Assembly: GCA_023391815.1 (NCBI GenBank)
Contig: JAEWAF010000043.1
Span: 1-64,000, forward strand
Direction: 5' to 3'
From: Pseudomonadota bacterium
GTDB lineage: Bacteria; Pseudomonadota; Gammaproteobacteria; Steroidobacterales; Steroidobacteraceae
DNA: 64,000 nucleotides
The position numbers and the translations under genes were made by a program. Shown one piece after another: positions 44,897 through 52,677 of the stretch. Below the pieces are notes generated by a model. It did not search any database and was not told the origin of the DNA. It saw nothing but the letters and a program-made list of their open reading frames with translations. The first letter of the stretch is position 1. Each line of letters begins with the position of its first letter.

Positions 44897-45496
44897 TCAG
44901 GTCAGCGTGCGCCGACCGGCCAGTGCATGAGCGAGCGTGCCGCCGTCCACATACTCGAGCTCACCGCCGATCGGCACGCCGTGAGCGATGCGACTGGATT
45001 TCACATTGTGACGAGCCGCGATCTCGGCGATCACATGCGCGGTGGCGTCGCCCTCGACGGTGGTATTGGTTGCAAGAATCGCTTCGCTGACCTCACCCTC
45101 GGCCAGCAATGTTTCCAATTGCGCAAAGCCGAGCTCGTCGGGACCGATGCCATCGAGCGGCGAGAGATGTCCCATGAGAACGAAGTACGTGCCTCGATAG
45201 CTGCCCGATTGCTCGATCGCCGCGACATCGGCGGGTGACTCCACCACACACAGCGTCGCGCGATCGCGCGAGGCATTGGCGCAGATCGGACACAGATCCG
45301 CATCGGCGAACATCCGGCAGCGCTGGCATCGACCGACCCCGACGACGGCCTTCTGCAAGGCGTCCGCCAGCAAGCCGGCGGCATTGCGATCCTTTTCCAG
45401 CAAATGAAACGCCATGCGCTGCGCCGACTTCGGCCCGACCCCGGGCAGGCAACGCAGCGCCTCGATCAGGCGGATGAGAGAGGGGGGATAAATCAT
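44897..45496 (-). CDS. recR: Recombination mediator RecR
   Basis: Ring-forming DNA clamp that loads RecA with RecF/RecO. The 199-residue protein has the helix-hairpin-helix RCLPGVGPKSAQRMAFHLL, a zinc finger (CQRCRMFADADLCPIC) and a Toprim domain (VVESPADVAAIEQSG; GHLSPLDGIGPDEL). Length is standard. It is the last gene of the SRP-RNA, dnaX, ybaB, recR series, 138 bases after ybaB with a large hairpin between. Confidence 0.97.
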   Translation of the reverse strand: MIYPPSLIRLIEALRCLPGVGPKSAQRMAFHLLEKDRNAAGLLADALQKAVVGVGRCQRCRMFADADLCPICANASRDRATLCVVESPADVAAIEQSGSYRGTYFVLMGHLSPLDGIGPDELGFAQLETLLAEGEVSEAILATNTTVEGDATAHVIAEIAARHNVKSSRIAHGVPIGGELEYVDGGTLAHALAGRRTLT

Positions 45497-45558
45497 GAAC
45501 TGATGTTAGCTGAGTACCGCCCCGGGTACAGCGATGTACCCCGCCGCCGCAAGTAGCG

Positions 45559-45595
45559 CGCGAGAGGCAAAAGTCACGCCTTTTGCCGACTCGCG
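45559..45595 (-). terminator. Long hairpin between ybaB and recR
   Basis: CGCGAG and CTCGCG flank an inner GGCAAAAG-6 bases-CTTTTGCC stem, 14 pairs in total. It lies in the ybaB-recR gap. No T-run follows, so it may be an mRNA processing or attenuation signal rather than a terminator. Confidence 0.45.
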
Positions 45596-45634
45596 GGGAG
45601 GATCGTGGCAGGGCGCCCGATCCCGACCGAATGA

Positions 45635-45961
45635 TCAGAACGGCATCTTGAATCCCGGAGGCAGATTCAGGCCACCCATCAGCGCCGACATTCTCTCCTG
45701 GGTCGTGCGATCGACTTTCTGTACGGCGTCGTTGATGGCCGCGGCGATCAGGTCTTCCAGCATGTCTTTGTCGTCGCTGCTCACGATCGAAGCATCGAGC
45801 GTCACGCGACGGACTTCGTGCTTGCCGGTCATCACCACCTTGGCCATGCCGCCGCCCGCCTCGCCCGTGACTTCGAGCTGGGCGATCTCGGCCTGCGCGC
45901 GCTGCATGTTGGCTTGCAGCTGCTGCGCCTGTTTCATCATGTTGCCGATATTGCCTTTCAT
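45635..45961 (-). CDS. ybaB: YbaB/EbfC nucleoid-associated protein
   Basis: A 108-residue dimeric DNA-binding protein. It begins MKGNIGNMMKQAQQLQANMQ and contains EVTGEAGGGMAKVVMTGKHE and the DKDMLEDLIAAAINDA helix, all family marks. It lies 14 bases downstream of dnaX and upstream of recR, the conserved arrangement. Confidence 0.97.
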   Translation of the reverse strand: MKGNIGNMMKQAQQLQANMQRAQAEIAQLEVTGEAGGGMAKVVMTGKHEVRRVTLDASIVSSDDKDMLEDLIAAAINDAVQKVDRTTQERMSALMGGLNLPPGFKMPF

Positions 45962-45975
45962 AACTCAACACTCCG

Positions 45976-47637
45976 TCAATGATTGTCGGTCGGCCGGATC
46001 GACTCGGGCGTTACCGTCGCGCCGAAGATTTCTTTCATGGCGCGGATGTTGGGATCGTTCTCGATGGACGCGCGCGCATTCTGCAAACGATCGTCCGCCG
46101 CGGCCTTGAGCTGACGAGCTGGCGTGTTCATCGTCTCGGCGCTTCCGGCACCTTCGACGAACTCCAGCACCACGGGCTCGCCGTAGTAGTTGCTGAGCGC
46201 CTGCTTCAGCTTTTCTTCCATCATGGCCGTCCGGTAATGCGCGCCCTCCGGATCGAGCGACAAACGCACCTTGTTCCCTTGCCGACCGAGGAACGCGCAG
46301 TTCACCGCGAGCTGACGCGTGATGCCACCGAGCCCCATCTGCGCGACCATCGCGTTCCAATCGCCGTTGCTGCCGGACGCTGCAGCGGGCGCGGACGGCG
46401 CAGCGTTCGTCGTCGCGCCACTCGGTGCGGGCGCCTGAACCGGTGCGGGAGCGGCCGCAGCGGCTCGCACCGAAGCCGGCACACCGCCACCCGAAGCCCC
46501 CCCTGAACGAAGCGGCGCAGCCGCAGGCGCACTGCCCGCGGAGGCCGCAACTTCCTGGGCGCTGAACGCCAACATGCGCAACAACACCATCTCGAATCCG
46601 CCACGCGCATCGGGCGCGAGCTCCAGATCGCGACGGCCGACGATGGCGATCTGATAGAACAGCTGCGCATCTTCCGGAGAAATGGCGCTCGCGAGCTTCT
46701 GATACGCCTCGACGTCATCCGATTCGTCGATCTGCAAATCCGGCACGGCCTGCAACAGCGCGAGCTTCTGCAACAGCGAGGCGAGCTCGGCGAGCACTTC
46801 GCGATAATCCGGGGCGTGCTCATCCAGGTCGTTCACACGATCGAGCACCTTGCGCGCATCGCGAGCGATCAACGCTTCGACGATGCCGAATACCTGCGCG
46901 CGATCCAACGTGCCGAGCATGGTGCGCGTGTCTTCGGCGGTCAGCTTGCCGCCACCGAACGCGATGACTTGATCGAGCAGACTCAACGCATCGCGCATGC
47001 TGCCTTCAGCGGCGCGCGCCACCATGCGCAACGCCTCGGTTTCAAACTCGATGTTCTCCTGCTCGCAAATGAATTTGAGCCGATTGAGGATCATCGCCGG
47101 CGGGAACCGCTTCAGGTTGAACTGCAAGCAGCGCGACAGCACCGTCACCGGCAACTTCTGCGGATCGGTGGTCGCGAGCAGGAACTTGACGTGCGGCGGC
47201 GGCTCTTCGAGCGTCTTCAACAGCGCATTGAACGAATGCGTCGAGAGCATGTGCACTTCGTCGATCAGGTAGACCTTGTAGCGGCCACGCGCCGGCGCGT
47301 ACTGCACGTTGTCGAGCAACTCACGCGTGTCGTCGACCTTGGTGCGCGAGGCGGCGTCGACTTCGATCAGGTCGACGAAGCGGCCCTCGTCGATCTCCCG
47401 GCAGGCGCTGCACGCACCGCAGGGCGTCGGCGTCATCCCGGTTTCACAATTCAGCGACTTGGCCAGAATGCGCGCGATGGTCGTTTTGCCTACGCCGCGC
47501 GTCCCGGTGAACAGAAATGCGTGGTGCACCCGCCCGGTCTGCAGCGCGTTGACGAGCGCGCGCATCACGTGATCCTGGCCAGCCAGCTCAGTAAAACTGC
47601 GCGGCCGCCATTTGCGGGCGAGAGCCAAATAGGACAT
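45976..47637 (-). CDS. dnaX: DNA polymerase III subunit gamma/tau
   Basis: Clamp-loader ATPase. Walker A is FTGTRGVGKTTIARIL (about residues 43-58), zinc ligands are Cys in NCETGMTPTPCGACSACR, the DEVHMLS box and sensor LATTDPQKLPVTVLSRCLQF follow. After residue 370 there is an Ala/Pro/Ser-rich linker and then a short tau-like C-terminal domain. At 553 aa it is shorter than E. coli tau (643). I see no A-rich slippery sequence of the E. coli type, so a separate gamma product is not predicted. The ATG at 47637 follows a repeat-derived hairpin. Confidence 0.96.
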   Translation of the reverse strand: MSYLALARKWRPRSFTELAGQDHVMRALVNALQTGRVHHAFLFTGTRGVGKTTIARILAKSLNCETGMTPTPCGACSACREIDEGRFVDLIEVDAASRTKVDDTRELLDNVQYAPARGRYKVYLIDEVHMLSTHSFNALLKTLEEPPPHVKFLLATTDPQKLPVTVLSRCLQFNLKRFPPAMILNRLKFICEQENIEFETEALRMVARAAEGSMRDALSLLDQVIAFGGGKLTAEDTRTMLGTLDRAQVFGIVEALIARDARKVLDRVNDLDEHAPDYREVLAELASLLQKLALLQAVPDLQIDESDDVEAYQKLASAISPEDAQLFYQIAIVGRRDLELAPDARGGFEMVLLRMLAFSAQEVAASAGSAPAAAPLRSGGASGGGVPASVRAAAAAPAPVQAPAPSGATTNAAPSAPAAASGSNGDWNAMVAQMGLGGITRQLAVNCAFLGRQGNKVRLSLDPEGAHYRTAMMEEKLKQALSNYYGEPVVLEFVEGAGSAETMNTPARQLKAAADDRLQNARASIENDPNIRAMKEIFGATVTPESIRPTDNH

Positions 47638-47641
47638 AGCA

Positions 47642-47713
47642 GTTAGCTGTTCGCAGTTGGCGGTTGAAAGGAATAGGTCAGCGGGAACCCACCGCCAACC
47701 CGGAACCGCTAAC
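47642..47713. repeat. Inverted-repeat element between the SRP RNA and dnaX
   Basis: Inner arms TTGGCGGT/ACCGCCAA (47657-47664, 47691-47698) and outer arms GTTAGC/GCTAAC (47642-47647, 47708-47713) form an imperfect 72-base hairpin. A related GTTAGCTGTTGGCG lies at 47909-47922 on the far side of the SRP gene. This looks like a dispersed palindromic repeat; genome-wide copies cannot be checked here. Confidence 0.5.
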
Positions 47714-47734
47714 CGCCTGTTCGTCGATGGAGAC

Positions 47735-47840
47735 GGCCCGCGCCGGCGCTTCTCCGGCGCCCGATATCACCGTTACCGTTGCTCCCTTCCGGGCCTGGCG
47801 GGGTTCGCGGCTGATCGTCGCGGAGAAACCGACGCGAGCC
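47735..47840 (-). ncRNA. ffs: Signal recognition particle 4.5S RNA
   Basis: On the minus strand the apical domain reads CCAGGCCCGGAAGGGAGCAA (around 47780-47803), the universal Ffh-binding asymmetric loop with GGAA tetraloop. Flanking arms pair: GGCTCGCG at the 5' end with CGCGGGCC at the 3' end, and TTTCTCCG with CGGAGAAG. The total is about 106 nt, close to E. coli 4.5S RNA. Its place just upstream of dnaX is common in gammaproteobacteria. Ends are set by the terminal helix and are accurate to a few bases. Confidence 0.93.
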
Positions 47841-47929
47841 GCCATAGAAGCCCACGAAATTCGGCAGTTAGATGCGGCGGCGGAATATACCAGAGCTGGC
47901 CGTCGGGAGTTAGCTGTTGGCGCTGCCAC

Positions 47930-48418
47930 TCAACCCCGGCCCCGGTAGCCCGGGACGCCTTGATCGGGCAGCCACACCCCCTCCGGGGGTTTGCCGGTCT
48001 GCCAGAACACGTCTATGGGGATGCCGCCGCGCGGATACCAGTACCCGCCGATGCGCAGCCAGCGCGGTTTCAGAAACTCCACGAGCCGTGCGCCGATGGC
48101 CACAGTGCAATCCTCGTGAAACGCGCCGTGATTGCGGAACGAGCCCAGGTACAGCTTGAGCGACTTGCTCTCGACCAGCCATTGCTTGGGCACGTAGTCG
48201 ATCACGAGGTGCGCAAAGTCGGGCTGACCGGTGACCGGACACAGCGAGGTGAACTCAGGCGCCGTGAAGCGCGCGACATACTGCTTGTCCGGATGCGGAT
48301 TCGGCACGCGTTCGAGTTTCGCCTCCTCCGGTGAGGTCGGCCACGCGACGTTCGAGCCGAGCTGGCTCACATGATCCGCCACATCGGCGGCACGCTTGTG
48401 TTTCGAGCCCTTGGCCAT
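47930..48418 (-). CDS. queF: NADPH-dependent 7-cyano-7-deazaguanine reductase QueF
   Basis: Reduces preQ0 to preQ1 in queuosine biosynthesis. The 162-residue protein is the short (unimodular) QueF type. Catalytic Cys60 lies in FTSLCPVTGQPDFAH, and the NADPH motif ESKSLKLYLGSFRNHGAFHE follows, with CTVAIGARL after it. The C-terminus ends GGIPIDVFWQTGKPP. The ATG at 48418 is preferred to a TTG two codons upstream. It starts 3 bases from the PhoH-like gene stop and is probably co-transcribed. Confidence 0.96.
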   Translation of the reverse strand: MAKGSKHKRAADVADHVSQLGSNVAWPTSPEEAKLERVPNPHPDKQYVARFTAPEFTSLCPVTGQPDFAHLVIDYVPKQWLVESKSLKLYLGSFRNHGAFHEDCTVAIGARLVEFLKPRWLRIGGYWYPRGGIPIDVFWQTGKPPEGVWLPDQGVPGYRGRG

Positions 48419-48420
48419 GC

Positions 48421-49881
48421 TCAAAGAATCTCGGAGGCGTAATCGGCCAATCGCGACCGCTCACCGCGCATCAACGTGATGTGCCCGGCGTGCGACCAAT
48501 CCCGGAACCGGTTGACGACATAGGTCAGGCCCGAGGTGGTTTCCGTCAAGTACGGCGTATCGATCTGCGCGATGTTGCCCAGGCAGACCACCTTCGTGCC
48601 CGGACCCGAACGCGTCACCAGCGCCTTCATTTGCTTCGCGGTCAGATTCTGCGCTTCATCCAGGATCAGGAACCGATTGAGGAACGTGCGACCCCGCATG
48701 AAATTCAGCGAACGGATCTTGATCCGATTGCGCAGCAGATCGTTGGTCGCGGCGCGCCCCCAGTTGCCGCCCTCCTGGCTTTGCGTCAGCACTTCCAGAT
48801 TGTCCATCAGCGCGCCCATCCACGGCTCCATCTTTTCTTCCTCGGTGCCGGGCAGGAAGCCGATGTCTTCGCCGAGCGGGATGGTCACGCGCGTCATGAT
48901 GATTTCGCTGTACCGATTGCTCTCCAGCGTTTGCGCAAGGCCCGCCGCGAGCGTGAGCAACGTCTTGCCGGTGCCCGCCGGGCCGAGAATGGTCACGAAA
49001 TCGATCTCGGGATCGAGCAGCAGATTCAGCGCGAAGTTCTGTTCTCGATTGCGCGCGTTGATGCCCCAGATGCTGTGCCGCTCGTTGCGAAAGTCACGAA
49101 TCAGCTCGAGCACCGCCTCGTTGCCATCGATCTTGCGGACGATGGCTTCGAGCCCGTTCGCGTCCTGCTGATACAGGAACTGATTGACGTGCCAGTCGCG
49201 CACCATCGGGCCGTGCACACGATAATAAGTGCGCGTCTGCTCCTGCCAGGAGTGCATGTTCTTGCCATGCTTCTCCCAGAAGTTCGCCGGCAGCTCCTGC
49301 AGACCGGTGTACAGCAGATCGGCGTCTTCGATGGTCTTGTCGTTGTAGTAGTCCTCGGCGTAGACGCCGATGATGGACGCCTTGATGCGCAGATTGATGT
49401 CCTTGGACACCAGCGTGACGCGCGCATCCGGATGTTCCTTTTGCAGCGCCAGCGCCTGGCCGAGGATGGCGTTATCGGCGCCGTGCCCGGGCAAGTTGTC
49501 CGGCAGCCCCGCGCTGAGCACTTTGGTCTGGAAGAACAGCCGCCCCGCGATCGCCTTCTTCTGGCCGTTGATGTATTTGCTGGTCGGCAGCTCGATGCCC
49601 GCGTCGATCGCCGTCTTGTCGACGCCGACCATCAGCTCATCGAGAAAGCGGCTCACCTGCCGCACGTTGCGCGCCGCTTCCGAAAGCCCCTTCTTACCGG
49701 CGTCGAGCTCTTCCAGCACGATCATCGGGATGTAGACGTCGTGCTCGTCGAAGCGAAAGATCGCGGTCGGGTCGTGCATCAGAACGTTGGTGTCCAGCAC
49801 GAAGATGCGTCGCTGGCCGCGCTTGCCCGGACGACTGCGCTTGTCGCCGGCCTTGGGGTCGCTCGATTCGGCTCTGGCCAT
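48421..49881 (-). CDS. PIN-PhoH family ATPase/ribonuclease
   Basis: About 486 residues in two domains. The N-terminal PIN nuclease (residues 20-150) shows RIFVLDTNVLMHDPTA and VIVLEELDAGKKG-type acids. The C-terminal PhoH ATPase has Walker A GPAGTGKTLLTLAAG (near residue 300), Walker B FLILDEAQNLTAKQMK and SGPGTKVVCLGNIAQID. PIN-PhoH (PhoH2) proteins unwind and cleave RNA in mycobacteria; the role elsewhere is less clear. The ATG at 49881 is used; a GTG five codons upstream is alternative. It lies between bcp and queF on the same strand. Confidence 0.92.
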   Translation of the reverse strand: MARAESSDPKAGDKRSRPGKRGQRRIFVLDTNVLMHDPTAIFRFDEHDVYIPMIVLEELDAGKKGLSEAARNVRQVSRFLDELMVGVDKTAIDAGIELPTSKYINGQKKAIAGRLFFQTKVLSAGLPDNLPGHGADNAILGQALALQKEHPDARVTLVSKDINLRIKASIIGVYAEDYYNDKTIEDADLLYTGLQELPANFWEKHGKNMHSWQEQTRTYYRVHGPMVRDWHVNQFLYQQDANGLEAIVRKIDGNEAVLELIRDFRNERHSIWGINARNREQNFALNLLLDPEIDFVTILGPAGTGKTLLTLAAGLAQTLESNRYSEIIMTRVTIPLGEDIGFLPGTEEEKMEPWMGALMDNLEVLTQSQEGGNWGRAATNDLLRNRIKIRSLNFMRGRTFLNRFLILDEAQNLTAKQMKALVTRSGPGTKVVCLGNIAQIDTPYLTETTSGLTYVVNRFRDWSHAGHITLMRGERSRLADYASEIL

Positions 49882-49935
49882 GAGAGGTGTCGTCACTCCT
49901 TATGTGAATGGCGGATGCAGACTAGCGGTACGGTG

Positions 49936-50508
49936 TTACAGAGCTTTGGCGGCTTCCAGCACCGCTTCGGCATGCCCGGGCACTTTCACCTTGCGCCACT
50001 CCTGGCGCAGCACGCCGTCCGCGTCGATCAGGAACGTGCTGCGTTCCACGCCCATGAATTTGCGGCCGTACAGGCTTTTCTCTTTGTACACGTCGAACAG
50101 CTGGCACAGCGCCTGGCTCTCATCCGAGAGCAGCTCGAATGGAAAGCCATACTTGGCCTTGAACTTCTCGTGCGAGGCGACGCTGTCGGTGGAGACACCG
50201 AGGATCACGGTGTTCGCTTTCTTGAACGCCGGCGCGAGATCGCGGAACGCCTCGGCCTCGGTCGTGCAACCAGGGGTGTTGTCACGCGGATAGAAATAAA
50301 TCACCAGATTCTTGCCGGCCGCCTCGCTCGACTTCCACGAGCCGCCGCCAGTGATGAGGCCGGAAAACGCGGGGACTTTTTTTCCCACCGCGATCTTGCC
50401 CGAGCCGGCGCTGCTTTTGACCGGCGCGCTGTTGGCCACCGATGCTGTCTTCGCGGGCGCTTTCTTGGCCGATGTCTTCGCGGCGACGGACTGTTTTTTT
50501 GCCGGCAT
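49936..50508 (-). CDS. bcp: Bcp/PrxQ peroxiredoxin with Lys/Ala-rich N-terminal tail
   Basis: Thiol peroxidase that reduces H2O2 and organic peroxides. The catalytic domain (residues 38-190) has the peroxidatic Cys81 in RDNTPGCTTEAEAF and GVSTDSVASHEKF. The resolving Cys five residues on (CTTEAC in E. coli) is Glu here; Cys135 in DESQALCQLF is the only other cysteine. Unusual: the first 38 residues (MPAKKQSVAAKTSAKKAPAK onward) are a Lys/Ala/Pro tail like histone H1-type proteins and are not part of normal Bcp. The ATG at 50508 has GGGAGAAC upstream. The dapA, gcvR-like, bcp order is the conserved gammaproteobacterial one. Confidence 0.93.
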   Translation of the reverse strand: MPAKKQSVAAKTSAKKAPAKTASVANSAPVKSSAGSGKIAVGKKVPAFSGLITGGGSWKSSEAAGKNLVIYFYPRDNTPGCTTEAEAFRDLAPAFKKANTVILGVSTDSVASHEKFKAKYGFPFELLSDESQALCQLFDVYKEKSLYGRKFMGVERSTFLIDADGVLRQEWRKVKVPGHAEAVLEAAKAL

Positions 50509-50629
50509 CAGTTCTCCCTTAAGAACCCTGGCGTGATCCTCGGCCAATGCGGCTCGATCGAGTTGGTCTCGCGCTCATCGGGATCGTTCCGCTCGGGGTA
50601 GTCGACACGCTCGGTAGCAGGTTTATCGC

Positions 50630-51157
50630 CTAAGACTTTACCGGTTCGAGAATGGCGTCGAGGTTGAGCTGGTCGCACAAATCCATGAATTCCTCGCGCA
50701 ATGCCGCGATATGAATTTTGCCTGGAATGTGGACGACCATCTGTACGGAAAACATTGGCGCGCCCGTATGCGCGGCCGCGTAGCTGCGGGTGTTCAACTC
50801 GGCGATATCGATGCCGCGCGCGCTGAAAAAACCGGCCAGGTTGTGGACGATGCCCGGCTGGTCCAGACACACCACGTCGACCGAGTACGTGACCACGTCC
50901 TTGCGCGGCGGCCGCTGATCGGTGCGCCGGAGGCTGATGGTGATGCCGGAGGAGTCGCTCAGCTTCTTCAGCTCGGTTTCCAGCTTGGCGAGGGTGTGCC
51001 AGTTGCCCGACACCAGCAACAGCATGGCGAACTCGCTACCGAACGAGCTCATGCGGCTGTCGACGATGTTGCCGGAACAGTCGAGCACCACGCGGGTCAG
51101 ATCGTAGACGAGACCGGTGCGATCGCTGCCGAGAGCGGAGATGACGATGAACTGCAT
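50630..51157 (-). CDS. ACT-domain regulator, GcvR-like
   Basis: A 175-residue protein with two ACT domains: MQFIVISALGSDRTGLVYDL (residues 1-80) and VDVVCLDQPGIVHNLAGFFS (about 90-170). This matches the glycine-cleavage repressor accessory protein GcvR, which senses glycine and inhibits GcvA. It is divergent from dapA and upstream of bcp, the typical location of gcvR. The ATG at 51157 is preferred because homology starts at MQFIV. A GcvA partner was not found in the window; the LysR stub at 25338 is GcvA-like but incomplete. Confidence 0.85.
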   Translation of the reverse strand: MQFIVISALGSDRTGLVYDLTRVVLDCSGNIVDSRMSSFGSEFAMLLLVSGNWHTLAKLETELKKLSDSSGITISLRRTDQRPPRKDVVTYSVDVVCLDQPGIVHNLAGFFSARGIDIAELNTRSYAAAHTGAPMFSVQMVVHIPGKIHIAALREEFMDLCDQLNLDAILEPVKS

Positions 51158-51329
51158 CGAATGCCTGACTGGATTTACGGGTCGCCAGTTTACACGCACC
51201 TCGCGCCACTTCAGCACCCCAATTCCCGGCCACGCCTCCGCCCGGCACGTCTGCCCACGGGCCGCCGGGTTACGTGCCTAAGTGCCGATAACTTGGTAGG
51301 ATCGCGCCCCTTCCCCTTCGAGGATGACC

Positions 51330-52208
51330 ATGTTTAGCGGCAGCATCGTGGCGCTCGTCACGCCGATGCAGGCGGATGGCTCTGTGGATCACAGCGCCCT
51401 GGACCGTCTGGTCGATTTCCACGTCTCCAATGGCACCAACGCGATCGTCGCCGTCGGCACCACCGGCGAATCGCCGACGCTGAGCGTCGAGGAGCACATC
51501 GGCGTGGTCAAACGCGTGGTCGATCGTGCCGCCAAGCGTCTGCCGGTCATCGCCGGCACCGGCGCGAACTCGACCCGCGAGGCGATCGAGCTCACCCGGC
51601 TCGCGAAGGACGTGGGCGCGGATGCGTGCCTGTCGGTCGTGCCCTATTACAACAAGCCGACCCAGGAAGGCCTGTACCAGCATTTCAAGGCGATCGCGCA
51701 GGCCGTCGACGTGCCGATCTTCTTGTACAACGTGCCCGGCCGCACCGTGGTCGACATGAAGCCCGAGACGGTGCAGCGGTTGACGGAATTCCCGAACATC
51801 GTCGGCCTGAAGGAAGCCTGCTCGCTGGAGCGCAACCGCGAATTGTTGAACCGCGTCGGCGGCCGCCTCGCGCTGTTCTCCGGTGACGACGATCTGGCCT
51901 GCGAAGCGGTGCTGGCCGGTTTCAACGGCGTGATCTCGGTGACCGCCAACGTCGCGCCCCGCCAGGTCCGGGCCGTGATCGACGCGGCGCTCGCCGGCAA
52001 GCGGGATGAAGCCCGCAAGCTCGATATGAAGCTCCAGACCCTGCACAAGGCGATGTTCCTGGAGAGCAATCCGATCCCGGTGAAATGGGCCGTCGCCCGC
52101 CTCGGCCTGTGCGGCGACACCGTCCGCCTGCCGCTGGTGCTGCTCTCCCGCCAGCACCAGGGCCCGATCCTGGAAGCCCTGCAATCGGCGGGCATCGCGT
52201 TCGCCTGA
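51330..52208 (+). CDS. dapA: 4-hydroxy-tetrahydrodipicolinate synthase
   Basis: Condenses aspartate semialdehyde with pyruvate at the branch to lysine and meso-diaminopimelate. The 292-residue protein has the FSGSIVALVTPM opening, GTTGESPTLSVEEH, the catalytic Tyr in VPIFLYNVPGRT and the Schiff-base Lys in NIVGLKEACS (near 160). The ATG at 51330 is chosen over the one two codons earlier because GAGG then has proper spacing. Length matches E. coli DapA (292). The tRNA-Ser gene follows 53 bases later. Confidence 0.97.
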   Translation: MFSGSIVALVTPMQADGSVDHSALDRLVDFHVSNGTNAIVAVGTTGESPTLSVEEHIGVVKRVVDRAAKRLPVIAGTGANSTREAIELTRLAKDVGADACLSVVPYYNKPTQEGLYQHFKAIAQAVDVPIFLYNVPGRTVVDMKPETVQRLTEFPNIVGLKEACSLERNRELLNRVGGRLALFSGDDDLACEAVLAGFNGVISVTANVAPRQVRAVIDAALAGKRDEARKLDMKLQTLHKAMFLESNPIPVKWAVARLGLCGDTVRLPLVLLSRQHQGPILEALQSAGIAFA

Positions 52209-52261
52209 ACAACCGTTACTTGGGAACCGGCGCGACGTAGTGTAACCTTCGCGCCTGCGAC

Positions 52262-52353
52262 GGAGAGATGGCCGAGTGGTCGAAGGCGCTGGACTGGAAT
52301 TCCAGTAACATCCTCACAGGTGTTCCAGGGTTCGAATCCCTGTCTCTCCGCCA
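52262..52353 (+). tRNA. tRNA-Ser (GGA anticodon)
   Basis: A 92-base class II tRNA: acceptor stem GGAGAGA pairs with TCTCTCC, the D-arm reads GGCCGAGTGGTCGAAGGC, and the anticodon stem-loop CTGGA-CTGGAAT-TCCAG gives anticodon GGA, which reads UCC and UCU. A long variable arm follows (AACATCCTCACAGGTGTT), then T-loop GGTTCGAATCC and an encoded CCA end. Confidence 0.98.
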
Positions 52354-52398
52354 GAAATAAAAGGGCCCTCCTGTCTTCAGGAGGGCTTTTTTATTTCT
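52353..52398 (+). terminator. Intrinsic terminator of tRNA-Ser
   Basis: GCCCTCCTG-tctt-CAGGAGGGC (52365-52386) followed by a run of six T. The stem extends further by pairing the flanking AGAAATAAAA with TTTTTTATTTCT. Confidence 0.9.
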
Positions 52399-52430
52399 GC
52401 TGTCGGACAGGGAATGAAGAGCCCTGGAAC

Positions 52431-52582
52431 TTCCAGGGTTCGACAAATCGGCAGGACAGCCGATTTGCACCGCTTCAAGGCGGCCAGAAGGGCGAAGTAC
52501 ATGGAGGTACTTCGTGCCATCCCTGTCTCTCCGCCAGAAATAACAGGGCCCTCCTGTCTTCAGGAGGGCCCTGTTATTTCTG
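52431..52582 (+). repeat. Duplicated tRNA-Ser 3' end and terminator, split by a 75-nt insert
   Basis: TTCCAGGGTTCGA (52431-52443) repeats tRNA positions 52323-52335. After 75 bases, the next 25 bases (52519-52543) repeat 52336-52360 exactly: the T-arm end, acceptor 3' strand, CCA and following bases. A copy of the terminator follows as a perfect 21-base stem (52536-52581). The break lies exactly in the T-loop. The insert (52444-52518) has three hairpins: AAATCGGC/GCCGATTT, CCGC/GCGG and GAAGTAC/GTACTTC. The copy cannot form a tRNA because it lacks the 5' half. Confidence 0.9.
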
Positions 52583-52677
52583 CACCGATCAGCCCTCAAT
52601 GCGACTCGCGAGCGCAACCCGCAAGCTGCGTGTAGCGTCTCACGGCGGGAGAATCCCATCCGCGCCGGAACCCCTTA

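Noticed and set aside
45976..47637. Programmed frameshifting in dnaX to make gamma
   Set aside because: I found no A-rich slippery heptamer, and the linker is GC-rich.
48331..50601. A 756-codon plus-strand frame across queF, PhoH and bcp
   Set aside because: It is antisense to three well-recognised genes and spans their boundaries, so it is a shadow frame.
52216..52659. A minus-strand frame with repeated RRDRDSNPG-type segments
   Set aside because: It is a translation of the reverse strand of tRNA-Ser and its duplicated end; such frames are often mis-annotated as proteins.
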